In this document: piece after piece, positions 18,601-30,042 of the stretch
How positions within the stretch are numbered: the stretch's first letter is position 1
Layout: each line of letters starts with the position of its first letter
NCBI GenBank assembly: GCA_033816765.1
Contig: CM066290.1
Location: 3,968,001-4,032,000, forward strand
Direction of reading: 5' to 3'
DNA from: Nothopassalora personata
Lineage: Eukaryota; Ascomycota; Dothideomycetes; Mycosphaerellales; Mycosphaerellaceae
Length of the DNA: 64,000 nt
Translations under genes and position numbers: made by a program
Notes under the pieces: model-generated
What the model saw: the letters and a program-made list of their open reading frames with translations, nothing else
The model's database searches: none
What the model was told of the DNA's origin: nothing

Positions 18601-20640
18601 TAGACCGGTAAGGTATGTTCGGCACTACTGTCTCCTCTACCGGCTCCGCACTACCGCTAGAGTAAGCGTCTACCATTCACCGGCGCTGCCCTAGTACTAC
18701 TAATACTAGTAGGTGTTTCTCGGACTCCCATTAGCCTATAGTAAAAGAACCGGAAACACCCCTATTACTAGTAGCGGTGTAGCGTATACGCACTAGTAAC
18801 GGCGTAGCCAATTACGAGCGCCGAAACACTATTAACTTCCCTACTACTAGTAGTATTAGCATTACTATCACTACCTCCGTTTAACGAACGCTATAACATT
18901 ATCGTTAATCCCTCTATTATCGTCCTTACCTTACTTAGAGATAACATCTCTACCCGTAGCACCTATAGCACTACCGTCGATAGGATTATCCTTACCCTAA
19001 GTAGAAAGATAAGGCCTTTATAAGCTATAAAGACCTTTTATTAGGTAAAAGAGTTCCTACTAGGACGTAGCTAAATGGTAATCTCTACCTAAGGTAGGAA
19101 GCGGAGTTCTCTAAGACCGTAACCGAAGTTATATATACGTAGTTATTAGATAGTAGCAAGGCACCCTAATTGCCGAAGCAATAGCGTACTATAACACCTA
19201 GGATTTTAATTAAGAATAATGGAGCGGACATTGAAGCGGACGATAGGCTAAGCAATAAATTTAGTAGATATAATAACCCCTAGGACTCGAACCTATAACC
19301 TTATATGTCCGTTAAAATGTAGGGAGATAGCACGCCTTGCCGTTTAGTACTATAAGAATAGCTTAGCCACCCTACCGGATAAGATTCATATCGTTTAGAA
19401 CCTATTATATGGGTTAACTATAGTATAAGGGACTTAGTAAGATTATAAATGGGGATGTAAGGCTAGGATAATAGCCTCACCTAAAACGCTAACTTAGCGC
19501 CCTACTATGTAGCTTATAATAGAGCTCTAATAAGCACGTAGTAACGAAGCCTAACGTTATAAGGTGGGTAGGTAGGGTAATAGGTAATAGATGGGGTGTA
19601 CGAAATTACATGCGATTAGCTCATTTACCTGTAAGCCGTACGAGCTAAGGGGGTGTGTCACGATCTAAGCGTACACCGGCGCTATAGCCTAATTAAACCT
19701 AAGGCAGTAGCCGCTAAGAATTAGGTAACATTAATTAGTTACCTATAGCCTTTTTATAAGTAGCCCCTTTAATTCTAGCTTAGACACATATAATCTACTA
19801 TCTACTTTTAAGACACCTTTATAAGCCCATTTTATAACTTCTAACCACTTGTAACGTAATAACTAGTGTTTGATAGAGCGACGCAATGCAGTCCGACGCG
19901 CCGGGATCGTAGCATAGTTCTTCGACTTAAGTACTACGCTATAGCTCGATGTGCCGGCTACTATTCCGACCTAGGCCTATAGGAACTTATATAGACTCCA
20001 ATTATAGCTTCGTAAAAGATTAACGATAGATTATAGCTTCTCCTACGTAGGTATATCGTCGTCCTACCGTCGTGTATACCTCCTCCTTACTCTAGGTTAC
20101 TATGCCCGCGTAGGCTCCGTAGTGCGCGGCGCATGTAGACTTCGTAGTATAACCGGAGGGAATCTAATGTAGTCCTCCTCTTCGTCGCTATTAGGGGCGT
20201 TATTATCGGTATCGGAGTACTCGTCTAACGATTCTTCTAACTCTACATCTTCGAAGGCGTGTAGTAAGGACTCGTGTCGCGCGGACGGCGATTATAGGTG
20301 ATTATAATAAGTAGACGACGCTATTGTTAATTTAATTAAAAGCGCCGAGCGTACGCTGTCGAATGCAGTAGTTATTAAGGCGATAGAGCAACGTAGTAAT
20401 AGAGATGTATGCCTTCGAATATAATAGTGCTTGTTTGTATACAGGGCTAAATTCGTATACACTAAAACAGCCCCATTTGGTCTTAGACTCGCTGCGCGAA
20501 TTGGCGCTCCTAGCCCTCTAATTGGCTGAACGGTGCAGAACCGTGCTTAACGGAGCTGAAGCGAGCTTAAGCGAGCCTAGCGCGTGCGCTAGGCGAAGCC
20601 AAAGCCAATTCCTGCGGCGAGTCTGAGTTTACTGAGGTAA
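18601..20640. repeat. RIP-mutated unclassified repeat DNA
   Basis: No open gene. Right after the copia LTR an ATG near 18614 starts a Ser/Thr-rich frame with stops, possibly a gag remnant. A tRNA-like segment lies at 19270-19376. At 19650-19870 a GGGGG tract, a TGTGTCACG start and an internal TATA-like box (TTTTTATAAGTAG near 19750) suggest another LTR remnant, which I cannot bound. RIP composition fades between about 20460 and 20640, where short inverted and direct repeats (GAATTGGC near 20497 with GCCAATTC near 20604) occur. Confidence 0.6.
19270..19376 (-). other. tRNA-like or SINE-like segment with Pol III A and B boxes
   Basis: On the minus strand TGGCTAAGC (19361-19369) resembles an A box, and GGTTCGAGTCC (19283-19293) matches the B-box/T-arm consensus exactly. 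Spacing is about 70 bp, longer than a short tRNA but possible for a tRNA with a variable arm or intron, or for a tRNA-derived SINE. RIP blurs the acceptor stem, and I cannot fold a convincing tRNA or assign an anticodon. Confidence 0.35.
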
Positions 20641-20729
20641 GTTTCGGCAAGCATTACCGGAGTCCTTGATAGCAGTCCTCGGATCCACCGTCGATATCTG
20701 CTACAGCACCGCACACGACAGTATCCACG

Positions 20730-21152
20730 ATGCCATCCTCCTGCAAGGACATCCGTAAGTGGCAACACCGTTCATGTTCCGCCATCCTATACTAACGACC
20801 GCCAGGAGCGGCGCTCGCACAATGTCTACAGAACAGCGACTGTATGCTCAAACATCGAAACTCAGCCTCCGACTGTATCCGACCGCCGCTCAAGGACGAT
20901 CTTCCGACCCAATGCCAGCAGCTCATCCACGGCTACGGACAATGCAAGCGCGGTATGGTGGATATGCGAAAACGATTCCGGGGCAACAAGCCCATCTCCA
21001 CGAGCCCAGAGCTGGAAGGAGAAGGCAGAACCCCGATGTTGTATGCCGGCAAGGGTATCGATGAGCAGGTCAAGGACATCAAAGAGAGCGAGAAGGAGGA
21101 ATACGAGTCTTTTACGCGCAACGACGGCATTGAGGATTTGAGGAAGAAGTGA
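20730..21152 (+). CDS. PET191: Cytochrome c oxidase assembly factor Pet191/COA5 (CHCH protein)
   Basis: Two exons, 20730-20754 and 20806-21152, joined over a 51-bp intron (GTAAGT donor, ACTAAC branch, CCAG acceptor); 123 aa. The product reads MPSSCKDIRAALAQCLQNSD, then a Cys-containing block DCIRPPL and QCQQLIHGYGQC, followed by KRGMVDMRKRFRGN, a hallmark of the Pet191 family. Family members are small twin-CxnC proteins of the mitochondrial intermembrane space needed to assemble complex IV. Cys residues in the paired helices are kept. The C-terminal tail (ESEKEEYESFTRNDG) is acidic. The start lies only about 100-250 bp from RIP-mutated DNA, so the promoter sits at the edge of a repeat block. 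Confidence 0.93.
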
Positions 21153-21916
21153 GGTCAAGATAAAGGAAGGAACTCCAGATATGAGGGCGGACTGGTCCAT
21201 GGCCGCTCTCTAAGCAGAGAACACGTTGAAGAGCGCGGGCTGGTGACAGTTCGTTGCCGCTCTCAATGCACGACGAAATCTTGAGCAGCTGCTAGGGGAG
21301 GCGATACAAAGACGGGCTTTGAGCGTAGCACGAAACGTCTCCCTCGTGCCCTCTGTCGTCGTCTTAGCTATGGGACCACGCATCAGCATATTGGAGGAGA
21401 GGTCACGACTTCCACAGCAAGACAAAGCGCTGGGCGGCAACGAACTCTGTCACCAGTCTCTCGAGGCTGAAATCACGCCCGGTGCAAGAAGGGGGAAACA
21501 TGTTCCAATCCACTGTGTTGCCTATGGGTGTGGCCAGACCTACGCTTGCAGGCCGCAGCCATCACGAATGCACGTGTCGCTCGCGGTACTATCAAACAAT
21601 CAAGACGGACTGTGCTCCTTGGCTGCGCCCCCATTTCGACGCATTCTCATCGCCCTCGATATGGTGGCCAGCGGCAGTCAGCCTGCAAACCATGCTGCAG
21701 TCGCCTCCGCAGCGTCTTCTGCATTCGCGCCTGCAGCGACGCCGAATCCTACAGCGCGCCCTGGGTCCCAATCGTCGCTGAAAGCTCTGGCCCGGCCATT
21801 TTGAAGCTCCCTGGAATATGCATACTCAGCGGGTATCATCTCTGAGCTCCGTCCTTCTGACCTAGCGCGTTGGTCAATGACGCGCTGCTCTCTCTTCGCA
21901 GATTTCCAATCATAGC
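21153..21916. other. Intergenic, no supported gene
   Basis: About 760 bp between convergent PET191 and the F-box gene. Overlapping frames of up to 161 codons exist on the plus strand (21319-21804), but none shows a domain, signal or splice structure. Confidence 0.5.
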
Positions 21917-22693
21917 TTACGCTGCATCTTCAACGCTCGAGCATCTGATGTTGCCTTCGAAGTGCCAATCGCGATCGCTGGAGATGTAGCTTTGATGCCA
22001 GTTTCGATCGTTGCAGCTCGGCTCTTGCGCGGTCGCCTCATCGAACAAATCGCCCATGGTAATGCCACCTAATCTCAGCATCGCGGGGTTGATACTGCGC
22101 TGCCACCGGCGCACCAGGTATAAACTCTGGCAAGGTGGCTGACTGAGATACATCTTGCGCCAGCTTGCTTCGGGATAGTCGGCTGCTGCTGGGCAATGCG
22201 GCTTGCGATCCGCAGGAAAGGAAATGCAGACATCCCAAGACCAGTGCTCGCTCCCACGTCTTCCTTTACCGGCGGATCCAGGAGCCAGAGTGGTATGGCC
22301 ACCATCCGCGCCATCACTCACGATCACCAATGTGATAGTTGGGTAACAGCCTGGGAAAGCTCGCAGCAGGAGGCTGTTGTTTTCTGGCTTCCGACCTGGC
22401 CGGTTTGCTTTGCTGTATGCATCGAAGACACGTCCTTCCAGGTTCCAATCTGGCTCGAGAAAAAGCTTGCGCTTCAGTCGTATGCTTCCTTCCACTGTGT
22501 TGCGAAAGCTGTGGCATGTTCGCTGTGAAAGGAGCAGATCTTTTATACCGAGGTACGAGAGGATGAATTCGAGCAGTTCAGGAAGCGCAAAGACGCGCGC
22601 TGCGGCGGTGGCATCGATTGTTGCTGTGAAGGTTGCTGTGCTTGCGCTGTTCGACGATGGCGCTCCAGGCAGCTCAAGAATCGAGTTCGACAT
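21917..22693 (-). CDS. F-box protein
   Basis: 258 aa, single exon, ATG at 22693. Residues about 35-75 form an F-box (FALPELLEFILSYLGIKDLL, then QRTCHSFRNTVEGS), the segment that binds Skp1 in SCF ubiquitin ligases. The rest has no WD or LRR repeats. It reads like the large family of filamentous-ascomycete F-box proteins with a conserved N-terminus and a variable C-terminus (LFLEPDWN; YLSQPPCQSLYLVRRW). The target is unknown. The N-terminus before the F-box is Ser/Thr/Ala-rich and likely disordered. Confidence 0.85.
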   Translation of the reverse strand: MSNSILELPGAPSSNSASTATFTATIDATAAARVFALPELLEFILSYLGIKDLLLSQRTCHSFRNTVEGSIRLKRKLFLEPDWNLEGRVFDAYSKANRPGRKPENNSLLLRAFPGCYPTITLVIVSDGADGGHTTLAPGSAGKGRRGSEHWSWDVCISFPADRKPHCPAAADYPEASWRKMYLSQPPCQSLYLVRRWQRSINPAMLRLGGITMGDLFDEATAQEPSCNDRNWHQSYISSDRDWHFEGNIRCSSVEDAA

Positions 22694-23391
22694 CGCCGGC
22701 CGGCACTTCTCCTGATTCGCAGATGTCTTTGAAGCGCGATATTTCTTTTGCCCCTCGCACGGTCCTCGATATATACCTCGAGAGTCAGGGAAACAAAAGC
22801 ACTAAAGCGAAGAACAATTCAATGACGAAGGAGGAGAGCAAACAAGCAAAAAACAGAACTCGCAATCAAAACGCTATTCGTTATCTCTCGGCGCCCTTGT
22901 CATACCTCAGTCATCATCACCCGAGAACCTATCATGTCGCATGCAGCTGACCTTATCCGGCCTCGCGTTGCTTCCACTTCCCGATGTTAAGTGGCTAACA
23001 GGCACTCCTTTAGAGTGCTAATTGGATTTAAAGACAGCACGGATAGCTGTCTTAGAGCTATTGCGCCTTTTCAGCGCCCTCAAATCCACAGCTTCAATTC
23101 CATTGTCTTGCCGCGGCATGTCATGTTATGCCATTCGTGCGCACTACGTCAGCGGGGTTTTACTGTACACACGATGTGACACGACGCTAGTGCTCCAGGA
23201 TTTGATGGATTGCGGGGTCGGAGGCGCATGCGTTCGGACGTGTAGATTCTCCGGTGGTGCCTCTCGGGATGATCCGATGAGGATGGGATGGTTTCTCGTG
23301 AACGGGACTGACTACGAACGAGCATCGACTATCGATCTATTCTACTGAATATCCTGTAAAACGCAGTGTGGACTTACAGACAGGACTGCAC
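22694..23391. other. Intergenic: upstream of the F-box gene and downstream of the GH30 gene
   Basis: About 700 bp, AT-richer near 22800-22870. It must hold the F-box gene promoter and the GH30 terminator. No gene or repeat is recognised. Confidence 0.5.
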
Positions 23392-25116
23392 TCAATTAGC
23401 CTTCGGCAAGACCCACGTAACCACAGATTGTCCCGGCACGACACCACTCCACTGCTGGCCCCCTGTCGTATTCAACGTCATCCAAATATCACTCACCACG
23501 GTGTTCAAGACCACCACCGTCCTCGTCCCATCCGGATTCACCGTCGCAACACTCTGCACGCTCTGTCCCTGAGCATTACTCCCACTCCCACTCACCGGCA
23601 ACACCACGCTGCCCCTCGGCATATACTTGGAAAACTGCGCCATCATGTAATACGCAGTATTCAACGTAAAAGTACCATCCGCATTGATCGTAACCAGGCC
23701 CGTGCAGCCCGAGCAGCCATTATAGATGTGGGGACCGTTTGAGGCGTCGGCTGCGAGGTTCCAGGCCATGGCGCCGGAGGCCCAGTTTTGGAGGGGGCCC
23801 ATTGTGAAGGCGGCGGCGTTGTACCAGGGGGCGCTGGAGGGCGTCCAGCATTCCGTCATGTATTGGATTACGGCGGTGTTGTTTGCTTTGAAGCTGGACA
23901 GTGTGTCCCAATCGCCGCCGTAGCAGTGCCAGGCGACGGTGTTGACGATTGTGCCGGCATTGTTGAGGATTGTTTGCGGGTATTCGGGATGGTCTGGGGC
24001 GCCTAGTCAGTGGGGGTTTTGGCATGGGAGGGTTGAAGGGGGGGAATACCTGGGTTGTGGTCGTAGGCCCATATTTGGGTGGTGAGGCCGGCTTGGGAAA
24101 AGGCTGGAGCGATGCGGTTCTTTATCAGAAGGGCGCTCTCGTAGTCGTAGACGTACATGGTGGGATAGGAAGCAGTGGAGTAGAGAGGCTCATTCTGGAG
24201 GGTGATGGCACTGATCGGCGCTCCGGCGTTCTGATATGCTTGAATGTATTTGACGAAGTAATTTGCGAAGGCATATGAGTAGTCGGTTTCGGTGGAGTTT
24301 AGATACGTGTCTTGCAAGTTGTTACTATCGGGGTGACAAGGTTAGCCGAAGTCTATGGAGGATGGAGCAGAACCTCAGCAGGTTCTGCGCAATGAGGGCG
24401 GCGCGCGCAGACATCTGGAGAGATGCTTCCAAGCTTGAAAAACCGAACGTACTTGGTAATATTGCCAGTAAGATTGCCATTGCGCTTCATCCAGCCAGGA
24501 GCACTGAAAGAGGAGCCAAGCAGTGTCATCGCAGGAGCCGCGGTTTTCATCTTTGCTAGCATGGCAGCCATCGCAGTGCCGTTAGGACCGAGGGAGAAGT
24601 TGGCGAGGTTAGTGTCCGTCTTGCCTTCACAATGTCAGCACAGCATTTTCTATCACGTTCCAGTCATCGTTCTTTACCAGGCGGCATGTCATCGTAGGTA
24701 TAATTAGTCGCCGACAAATCTGAAGCACCGATAGTGTGCCGCATTAAGCTGAAGTTCGCTCCAGACGAAGTCATCACAGCATTGATGAATTTTGTCTGCG
24801 AGCTGCTCGACATTCTGTTGAAGTTGACAACCGTGGCGTCGGTCACTGCTGCTCCAAAGCCCGTAATGTTCTGCTTGTAGGCCGCTTTGGTTTCGTTTAG
24901 TAGCAGTCCCCATGCTGTTGTACCGGCAGGCTGAGCTCCAGGGGTCCCGGATTTAGGTGCAGTGATAGCCGTGAGCTTGTATGAGCCGTTGTAATTCGAA
25001 CATATTGCGGTTGCAGTCGTGGCTTGCCTGACCTCGAAAGGCCACCGGACCTTAAGAGGCGAGGCACTGGCCGAAGCCGCAAAGGTGGCAAGGCAGAATA
25101 CAATTGCTTTGAGCAT
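23392..25116 (-). CDS. Secreted GH30 endo-1,6-beta-glucanase
   Basis: Four exons on the minus strand: 25116-24678, 24624-24453, 24324-24050 and 24002-23392, giving 498 aa. All three introns have GT-AG ends, and the joined frame is exact. A signal peptide (MLKAIVFCLATFAASASA) precedes the glycoside hydrolase family 30 barrel: NITGFGAAVTDATVVNFNRM, then TLLGSSFSAPGWMK, the acid/base Glu in ITLQNEPLYS (about residue 249) and the nucleophile Glu in YMTECW (about residue 346). The C-terminal beta domain ends VVPGQSVVTWVLPKAN. Fungal members cut beta-1,6-glucan of fungal cell walls, so the enzyme may serve wall remodelling or mycoparasitic feeding. It acts outside the cell. Nothing is missing. Confidence 0.93.
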
Positions 25117-27773
25117 ATTGTCGTTGCTTGATGGCGGGAGTCGGTCGTGTTTGCTGTGTGCCGGAGCTCAGCATGGCGATCAGATTCTTCTTATCTGCTT
25201 GCCGCATTCCTGGACCTTCGAGGCATCGCCTAGTGAGAAGCAATGCTTTTGTGGCCATGCCATCATAGTTCAAGGCTTGACGAACAACAAAGGCCGATCA
25301 TTTGGCCTAGCCATCATAGAGGCGCTAAATTACGAGAAGATTGCAGACAATCTCGAGCGAGAATGACCAGTTCTTACAACCCCTGTATCTACACCTTCCC
25401 CTATTAGGATACTTGGCGTATTTACCAGTTGGTATGGCCTCCATTGTTGGCTATTAAGGACTACATCTGGCCCCTCAAAGTCAGTAACCAAGCGCCCGCG
25501 GGCCATTGTAAAGTATGTGTGAGGTAGTTGATAAGATAGAAGGGTAGCAATACCTTCTAAAATAGACACAATATGGCCCAATTAAGTAAAGCGCAGATAC
25601 AGGGGTTGTGAGAACTGTGCACCACCCTGTGTGTCATCAAGATGCTGAGTCCAAGGCTGAAGGGACACCTCAGGGGCCGACCATCCCTATCGATCTATGT
25701 CGCCGCGAACAGATGCATGATTAGGTATCCTAGGCCGAGAACTCAAGGACGAATCACGGCGGCGCTGATAGGGCCCTCGCATCGGCTGGCCTTCCTATGC
25801 ACAGCAGGTTGGGTTACAGCAGGTTGGGTTACAGTAGGCCGTACCGCTGCACAGTCCTGCAGGATGTTTGCCCTGCTGCGCGGTCTCAGCCATCTGGAGA
25901 GGACCTCTAGCATAAAGTAATGTACCGGCCCGTCATCGCGCATGTGGTATCCAGCCCGTACGTACTTTCACCAAGCTGAAAACGGCGAGTTCCCAGGAGC
26001 ATTGGGGTGTCAAGCAGTCCCGCAGCATATCTGCAGGCCAACATCGAACCATAGAAGATCATATGTATCATGCGCGGCAGCATGCGCCGTCGATCTCACA
26101 TATCCTCGATGGAGGTGTGATGTACTGCTTGAATTCGGTAGGCACCTCAAGATAGTTAGCTAGCTGCGTCCATCCACATGCCCAGAGGAATTGGTCGTGT
26201 GATGCCCGAGCTTGTGTACCTTACGGCCTGATGTTCAGTCACGCGAGCCGACTTTTGCCCGTTGTGCGTTTCCCATGTGGGCCCAACGGCTAGCGTGGTC
26301 AAATTCCCGATGTCAGCACTACGGATGCGAGCTCGGCAGTAAAGAACGGCCAGATAGGGACCTCGCGTCGTGGTTGTCTGTGGCTGGAGTCTTGATCTCC
26401 TCGATGGATCCTCTCAATGCTGATGAGCATACCGCCAGTCACAAAAAGCTCAACAACGTCGAGTTCTCGTGGAATGACAGGAAATGATCATCAACGATGG
26501 GATCTCAGCACCGGCTGTTGGTCGTTGACTTCGCCAAGAGACATGGTTGGATCTGCCCCAGGATGCACTGCACCTCTCTGCGATCGTTACCGACTTCGCA
26601 ACCGATCCCGCATACACGCGAAGGCTTGACACCAGGTATAGCTGTCTGGTCGCCTTGGTTTGTTGAGCTTCGCGGAGGTCATCACACATCCGGAAGCTGC
26701 TGGCGTCATACATGCATGACAGCTCTCGGTAGCGATCACCAAGAAGGTTCACTAGCCACTTTCTTTTTTATATGGCCCAATAGGTCTGAACAGACTCCGA
26801 TCTGAACAGGAAAGAAGAATGCATCCTGTGACCGGAGTGCTGACAGATCAAAGTATCGCTACGATGGCCGCGTCCACAATGGTGAATTGGCAGTGTCGCG
26901 ATCCAGATCGACGAGCTAGAAGCCTCACAAAATGCTGATCACTGAGCACAAGGTGGGAGGTCGAGATTGCGTCTCGAGATGGTGAACAGGGTGCATGCAT
27001 CTCTGTGCGGGTCACTAGGAGCAGTTGATCCTTACCTCGGTTTGCGATCCGGTATGTTGTTATTCTGATGAAGTCATACTGTGGGGTGCGTTCATCTCTT
27101 GAACTTATCTCCAGATTGACGGGAGTGCAGGTCAGTCCAGCCGCAGCAGTGTTGCAGTGGTTTATGCATCATAATGCCAATCATGATCGCTGGTATAGAA
27201 CTCGGTGACTAAAGCTGCTGATAGGCAAGATGACGATCCATGCAGGCAGGCAGTCGCTGGCGAAAGGACGGAACTCGAAGCTGGTAGGTGCTCTTTTTTG
27301 GCTCGGGCCAAGGACATTTGCGCGGTCCCACGATGATACCTAATAAGCACTGGCCGGTGGTCGAAGACCAGCAGGGTGATGCTACCTGGCTAGTCGTCCA
27401 CTTTCAGGTTTAGGTCCTGCGCAACGCGGTAGCATAGTGCAAACGCGGAGGGCTTGCGCGCTGGGTAGCAGAGCCTCAATGCGTAGCTTGGTGAATACTT
27501 AGCCAACATTGAAACATCGAGCCACAGAACCGCGTTGTTCGCGCTTCGTACACCTCCCGCCGGGCAGTATTTCCAAGGTGAAAGCATCAGCAGCACTTCA
27601 CAAGCCGACTCTTGGCGTAGTCTTTGGCGGTGGCGGTGACGATGGCGGCTTCTTGTGTCCCTGACTTTTCCAATTACCGGCCGGGCGATCTCTTTGTACA
27701 TGGCGTTGTGTGTTCACGACAGCGAGCTCGTCGGACACAAAGCGGCAATTGACTTCATCACCATTCCCAAGCC
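25117..27773. other. Long intergenic region without a supported gene
   Basis: About 2.66 kb of normal base composition. It holds the GH30 promoter, a MITE-like element (25368-25617) and a small 15-bp tandem repeat (ACAGCAGGTTGGGTT twice, near 25800-25832). Frames of 60-100 codons occur on both strands, for instance minus 26450-26752, but none has a domain or intron structure I can defend. Confidence 0.5.
25368..25617. mobile_element. MITE-like element with 23-bp terminal inverted repeats
   Basis: 250 bp bounded by CAGTTCTTACAACCCCTGTA... (25368-25390) and its reverse complement (25595-25617), matching at 22 of 23 positions. It contains no ORF of transposase size, and the interior is AT-rich. 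No clear target duplication is seen beside the repeats, so the superfamily stays open (the CAG...CTG ends recall hAT-like elements). Confidence 0.65.
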
Positions 27774-28609
27774 TTATTTCTCCTGCCTCCCATTCCTCTT
27801 TCGCCACGCCTCAACGCCCTTATCAATCTCACCTCTTGTCACTCCATCTCTGACCAGCTGCATTACTACGCCCAGCTCTTCGACATTCTTGTTCCTACTT
27901 TCATCATCAAAGAACAGCATCTCCTCGTACACCAGTCCACTCTTCTTCTGCAACTTAGCGAAGTGCGTCCTCTTATCCCCAGGATATATCTCCAAATGAT
28001 CGAAAAGACTGATCGCCGTCCTCGCTTTACTCCCCTCATCTTGCTCATCCCTTGGAGTCCGCAGCATGCTCAACATCTCCCTCGCCAGCTCCGGCGCACA
28101 CGTCCGACTTGCTGCACCAAGGACAATCCCCTTGGCTTTGATATAGTACAGTATTGATGCGACATCGTTGTAGAAGCCGCATGATTCGCCATAGCGGTCT
28201 TTTACTGTAAGACCGTCTTTAGTCGGTTTGAGTGGGCCGGAGATGTGCGTGTCGACCCTGTTAAAACGACGATTAGAACTACTCTCTCTTGTGTAAGAAT
28301 GCTTCAGGGCAAAGGGGTTCTAGTCGGGCAAAATACTACTCCCATGTCAGTGTACACCTACAAAAGTGATTGGGGATCGGGTCGCCATATCGTCATCATG
28401 AGCCATGCGTTTGCTATGTCTCACGAAGCGCTAGGTCTGCCCTACAAACGTACCCAGAAGGGCCAGAGTGTATAGTCAAGATCGAATACGATCATTTTGG
28501 GGAGAGGCTTCGTGTCGTTGAAAGATGCAGGTGCAGGGAGAGAGCTGGCGGGAAGTGTTATAGGCGTCTGGTTGTTGTCCGCGGTTATGGAGGGGTTTGA
28601 GCGGCCCAT
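27774..28609 (-). CDS. Magnesium-dependent phosphatase-1 (MDP-1) family HAD protein
   Basis: Exon 1 reads from ATG 28609 (MGRSNPSITADNN) to PKMIVFDLDYTLWPFW, ending near 28448. Exon 2 begins near 28257 with VDTHISGPLKPTKDG and ends KRNGRQEK. The catalytic DLDYT nucleophile motif, GAASRT (motif II) and EEMLFFDDESRN (motif IV) define the MDP-1 branch of the HAD superfamily, cytosolic phosphatases acting on protein tyrosine or sugar phosphates. An upstream in-frame ATG at 28786 would add a hydrophobic stretch (LAIILSTILALLLALT), so a membrane-anchored form is possible. Odd point: the obvious GTACGT donor and AACAG acceptor leave the frame off by one base, with three Gs at each junction. A one-base error or an unusual splice must be assumed. 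Confidence 0.82.
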
Positions 28610-28786
28610 TGTGAGGGCGAGGAGAAGGGCTAGGATAGTGCTGAGGATAATGGCCAGGGACGTTGTGGGTGTCTTTGACGACACGACGGAGGGAGACGCC
28701 AGGATGAACTGTAGCCGGCTGAGACTGGTAGACAAGCCGTACGGGAAGTTCGATGGAAAGTGTTTTGGTCTTCGTATGTAAACCAA

Positions 28787-30042
28787 AATCTGATTGCGTC
28801 ACCTCGTGGCACCCTTGTCGATCTGCAGGGACCGAATGCCCCTGCCAAAGCTTGATTACATGTCTTCTCCTTGAACATGTATCCTCAAAGTTACCATCGT
28901 TGAACCCACCATATTACCAAGCCAGGAAAAGAGACCTCTAAGAAGACACATCGGAAATACATGCGACCGACGAGCCTTCACGTCACCTCTGCCGTGATGG
29001 CTATTACCAAGACACCTATAAGCACTTCGGCTCCATAAGGCACTCAACAAGAATCATAAGATGATGGCCATCCTTTGACCGATCGCCACTCTATGTACTA
29101 GCAGCCAATGACATGTCCTGGAGACCTTGTTGTCTCGATGCCTAAGGACTGATTCGCGATTCAGAATGTGTCATGGACCACCGCTATACAACGAGCAGGG
29201 CTATCCCAAGTGCACTGTGCCCTTGAGTACATTTGGTCGAAACCGATGCGCTCAACAAAAGCCCTCGTCACTACTCCATCGTGCATGACTGTATGATATG
29301 TCAGTTGATAAATCTATAGATCGTTCGTGGGACACTGACCGCATTCAAACACGACCACAACGTTGGGATGAGCTCTTGCGAAGCTCGCGTCCTCAACACT
29401 GGTCGCCGAAGCTTGTGTATATTTGATGCTTGTGGTGCTTCCATTGTGTCGATCCGAATCCGAAAATCCAGATCTCGTTCTCGCCCTTGGCGGGTTCGAA
29501 TATCAGGATCTTGACCACGGAGTCGTCAAAATACCTTCCTGAACAGAATCTCGAGGCATCTTTATGCTTGCAACGCCCTGTGTAGGAAGGTATCCACGCA
29601 CCTTTCGTAGTCATATCGATGCAGAGGTAACCGAAGAGTATTTTTAGCGTCACCTGGGCCCATGCCAATCCAACCTTGAGTGAAGTGGATTGGTGAATCG
29701 TATTGTCCTCACATATCGTCCTCAAAGAGTCCTCATAGATTATGACTGTGATTTCCGAGATGACACCCGAGGTAGTGTCTTAAATAATTCTCTCTTTCTT
29801 CTACACCATACCAACACGTTCCAAATCTTCTGCATCCTGCTTTGATACCCGTATCAACTCAAGCAATACAAGACTCGAACTCCAACTCTTCGACCACACA
29901 TCAATTGGCAACGCCTCTACCCACAACTAGCATCTGCTACCTCGATACTCTCAGAACTGTAAGCATTCCGAGTCGCTGTCCAACGCGCTTCGCCTCTAAT
30001 AACTCGACAGTCTCCAAGTCAACCGCACTTCAAACGACCAAA
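28787..30042. other. Intergenic
   Basis: About 1.25 kb between divergent genes. A minus-strand frame (29393-29725, 110 codons, Trp/Phe/Lys-rich end KILIFEPAKGENEIWIFGFG) lacks a good ATG and is not called. The promoter and leader of the 30043 gene should lie at the right end. Confidence 0.4.

Noticed and set aside
25800..25832. Two 15-bp direct repeats as a possible CRISPR-like or satellite array
   Set aside because: Only two copies in a eukaryotic intergenic region; a minor tandem repeat.
26450..26752. Minus-strand ORF of 100 codons in the 2.7-kb gap
   Set aside because: No domain, no support from flanking exons; could be chance.
29842..30042. Longer form of the acidic protein
   Set aside because: The upstream part starts at TTG and reads like a leader; ATG 30043 has a far better context.
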